Made by a program: the position numbers and the translations under genes. The notes below the pieces were generated by a model. The model was given only the letters and a program-made list of their open reading frames with translations. It made no database searches and was not told where the DNA came from. 62,000 nt of DNA from Zygnema cylindricum (taxonomy: Eukaryota; Streptophyta; Zygnematophyceae; Zygnematales; Zygnemataceae), in assembly GCA_037447655.1 (NCBI GenBank), contig JBBHKE010002914.1:1-62000 (forward strand), given 5' to 3'. Positions 59,750 through 62,000 of the stretch are shown piece by piece (within the stretch, counting starts at the first letter, position 1; each line of letters starts with the position of its first letter).

Positions 59750-61465
59750 CTCTCTCTCTTTGGGCTGGTGCTTTCTTAGGCACTCTGCTGAATACTGAAA
59801 ACAGAATATTCCAACATTGTTCCCTCTTTCCTCTCCCTCTTCCTATCTTAACCTTATGAAAACAGTTGTCCCTCTTTTTTTTCCTCCTTTTCTGTTTTTT
59901 TTTCCGGACAGTAAAAGTTATTGACTAGAATTGCTCCCCTTCTCCTTCCCCTGTATCTATCCCATTCATTCCCTCCCTCTTCCTTCCCTCTCTCTCTCCA
60001 TTCCCTCCTCCACCACTCCTCCTCCATTCCTTCATTGTTCCCTCCCTCTCCTCCCTTCCTAACCCATTCGTACATAAGCTAACATTTCTTTTATTTCTCT
60101 CTCCCTCTCCCTCCCTCTCCCAGCCCCTCCGATGCATGCAGGACGAGTACAAAATCCCTTGCCCCCCCTCCCTCCCACTCCCTCTCCTCCCCTCCTAACC
60201 CATTAAAACATAGGCTAACATTTTCTTCTCCTCTCTCCCTCTCTCTCCCTCCCTCTCCCTCCCTCTCCCTCTCCCCCCAGCCCCTCCGATGCATGAGGGG
60301 GGAGTGGAAGGTTCTTGTGACAAAATTGCTCCCTGTGAACGGAGTCCCCAGAGCCCCCATGGCCGCCAGCCAGGACCAGATAGCCAAGGTAGGGGTGCAG
60401 GGATACGGAAGGAGAGGGAGGGAGGGAGGGAGTGGGGAGAGGGGGAGGGAGAGGGTATTGGGGAGGACGGTTTAGGGGAGGCTGCTTCAAGGTCTCTTCA
60501 AGACAGAGGGAGGTGGGGGAGAGTCTTTTCTTTATGTTTTTTACGAAAGTCGAACATAATTGTTTCTCCTTTTTTTCTCCCCTGCATTTTTTTTTTTTTT
60601 TCGGCAGATATTTTTGATAAAACATTTTCAGAATGGGGAGACAGGGAGGAAGATTTTGTTTTGGTTTGAGGAGATCTACGTCTCGGCGGCTCAGATCGAT
60701 CGATAAAAAAAGCCGATGTAAAGGTAAAAAAAAAAAAACAGGGTTTTATAAGAGTTTTGAAGTGATTTTTTCTCCAGATTTTTCTGGATTTTTTTGGGGT
60801 TTTCTAGGTTGTTTGAGTTTTTTTGGGGTATTTTTTTTCTGGGTGTTTTGAGAATTTTGGGGTTTTTTTGGAATTTTACGGTTTTTAGAGTTTTTGAAAG
60901 GATTTTTGGTGTTTTTAGATCATACTGTTAGGTTTTTTTGGGGACATTATTGAGGATGATTAAGGTTTTTTTTTTGTATTTGTCCTCTCTCTCTCTCTCT
61001 CTCTCCCTCTCTTCCCCCCCCTCTCTACCCCCCTCTCCCCTTCGCTCCTCTTTCCCCCCTCTCCCTCTCCTCTCCTCTCTCTCATACACATGCACTCTTT
61101 TTTTATCGAGTTTTTATATTGGAATTTTTGCTTTTATGGTTTTTTTTTTCTTTGTTTTCTTATTTTTTCCCCTTTACAAGTCAACCCCAAAAAACCCTAT
61201 TACCTCTGAAGTACAAATCCCCGTAAAATCCCTCTCTAAAACCCTCAAAAAGCCTTTATTTTCCCTTTCAAAACCTCTAAAAAACCGCTCAAAAACCCTA
61301 AAATCCCCAAGAAACATTTTAAGGTTCCATAAAATCCAAAAATTGAATGATATTTTTGTCTTTTTGTGGGAACAGGTGGACGTCCCGGGGGGTCCCGAGA
61401 GAGACAGGAATTTGGAAACCCTAATTGTGAGGGATAATGGAACTAGTTTTCGAATTATTCTCGAT
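57284..61465 (+). CDS. Acidic, probably plastid-targeted protein of unknown function (5' part; model partly unresolved)
   Basis: I do not recognise the gene. Exon 1 (57284-57976) opens at the first in-frame ATG; a later ATG at 57302 directly follows TTTTGCAG and could be the start after an upstream intron. The first 90 or so residues are Ser/Thr/Lys/Asn-rich with few acids, as in chloroplast transit peptides. A strongly acidic stretch (GEEDMGGEMEDEEQEGDMEV) follows. Exon 2 (59405-59473, IYVSAPDTDVYAIPKIFG) and exon 3 (60281-60388, MRGEWKVLVTKLLPVNG) join in phase. Exon 4 (from 60608) is open in two frames, but neither has a good donor before a stop. Exon 5 (61376-61465, VDVPGGPERDRNLETLIV) is open with donor GTCAGT. 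Introns are CT-rich. The gene probably continues past the right edge. The plastid role is an inference from the N-terminus only. Confidence 0.55.
58145..59404 (+). other. Intron 1 of the plastid-protein gene (main part)
   Basis: Long A/T-rich intron. 58830-58870 is (GGGAGG)n on the plus strand, and 58979-59140 is a degenerate array of AAACCTTAAAATAT-like units. No nested gene was seen. Confidence 0.5.
59486..59762 (+). repeat. CT-rich microsatellite in intron 2
   Basis: (TC)n, (CCCTCTTT)n and CTCTCTTT units start about 12 bp after the exon 2 donor. The long Ser/Leu frames here are translations of the repeat. Confidence 0.95.
60058..60295 (+). repeat. Tandem duplication of a 3' splice-site region
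   Basis: Two copies of a segment running from CTAACCCATT through a CT tract to CAGCCCCTCCGATGCATG (ends near 60139 and 60295) duplicate the intron 2 acceptor and the first 18 bases of exon 3. Confidence 0.88.
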
Positions 61466-61726
61466 GTCAGTATTTTTTTTTTTTTTTATGCGTTTTTTTT
61501 TTTTTTTTTTTGCGTATTTTTTTTTTTTTTTTTTAGAAGGCCAGAGGAGGAAAATAAGGGAGGAGGAGGGGGGAGAGAGAGAACACACGGGTCCAAGAGC
61601 AAAACACCTCTCCTTCCCTTCGATTCCTCTCTCCCTCCCTCCCTCCACTTTTTCTCCTTCCGTTCGTCCCCCCACTTTTGCTTTTTTGACTTAAATGAAT
61701 GATGTCGTAGTTTGTTTGTGGAAACT

Positions 61727-61790
<64 letters not shown>

Positions 61791-62000
61791 CCCCCCCCCC
61801 TCTCTCTCACATTCCCTCTCTGACTCTGGAACTCTCTCTCTCCCATGTCTCTCCCCCTCCCCTTCTCCCTCCCTGTCTCTCCCTCTCTCCCTCTCTTCCT
61901 CTCTTCCTCTCTCCCTCTCCCTCTCTTTCTCCCTCCCTCCTCTCCCCCTCTCACTCGCGCTCTCCCCCTCCTTTCCCTCTCTCCCCTCTCTCCTCTCTCC
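61727..62000 (+). repeat. (TC)n then CCCTCT microsatellite at the window end
   Basis: A run of about 60 bp of pure TC is followed by poly-C and imperfect CCCTCT units up to the last base; probably intronic in the plus-strand gene. Confidence 0.95.

Noticed and set aside
1-62000. tRNA, rRNA or organellar genes
   Set aside because: No cloverleaf-compatible A/B box pair, rRNA core or organelle gene was recognised on reading either strand; a covariance-model scan would be needed to exclude small RNAs.

Overview
This is nuclear DNA from a land plant. The genes have spliceosomal introns with GT..AG borders. One gene encodes a plant-type GH5 glucan hydrolase with fascin-like domains, and another encodes a probable plastid-targeted protein. 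Most of the remaining DNA is plant-style DNA transposons and MITEs with target-site duplications (TSDs). No species can be named. CpG is not strongly depleted even inside the transposons, and introns carry long pyrimidine microsatellites on the sense strand.

Layout. 0-15 kb is almost pure transposon sequence: hAT-like MITEs with 8-bp TSDs, TA-target MITEs whose ends read CACCGYGAATCG, one Harbinger-like element, and repeated insertions of one into another. 15-24 kb holds two genes head to head: on the minus strand a Gly/Arg-rich protein with an ALYREF/CHTOP-like helix followed by a Glu/Lys-rich tail (16.9-21.5 kb), and on the plus strand a complete three-exon, 88-residue homologue of the cytochrome bc1 assembly protein SMIM4/UQCC5 (22.07-23.67 kb). 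24-30 kb has a decayed Copia fragment, CT-rich satellite and no clear gene. 30-36 kb is a decayed pogo/Tigger-type transposase on the minus strand, split over four exons. Its 2.8-kb first intron contains a second, unrecognised same-strand reading frame flanked by GCGACGAC repeats. 36-41 kb is MITEs again.

41.7-48.9 kb is the best gene of the window: a ten-exon, 1290-residue membrane-anchored GH5 exo-beta-glucanase-like protein on the minus strand. All splice phases agree and both catalytic glutamates are present. It has a 450-residue Ser/Lys/Pro-rich N-terminal tail and a Ser-Pro minisatellite inside the coding sequence. 49.7-56.6 kb is a nest of transposons up to five levels deep, dated against each other by intact TSDs and by undisturbed sister arms. 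57.3 kb to the window end is the 5' part of a plus-strand gene for an acidic, probably plastid-targeted protein that I do not recognise. It runs off or close to the right edge.

The genes do not form one pathway; they are neighbours separated by transposons. The most unusual items are the nested inverted-repeat elements, the transposase with an ORF inside its intron, and the Ser-Pro-expanded GH5 protein.
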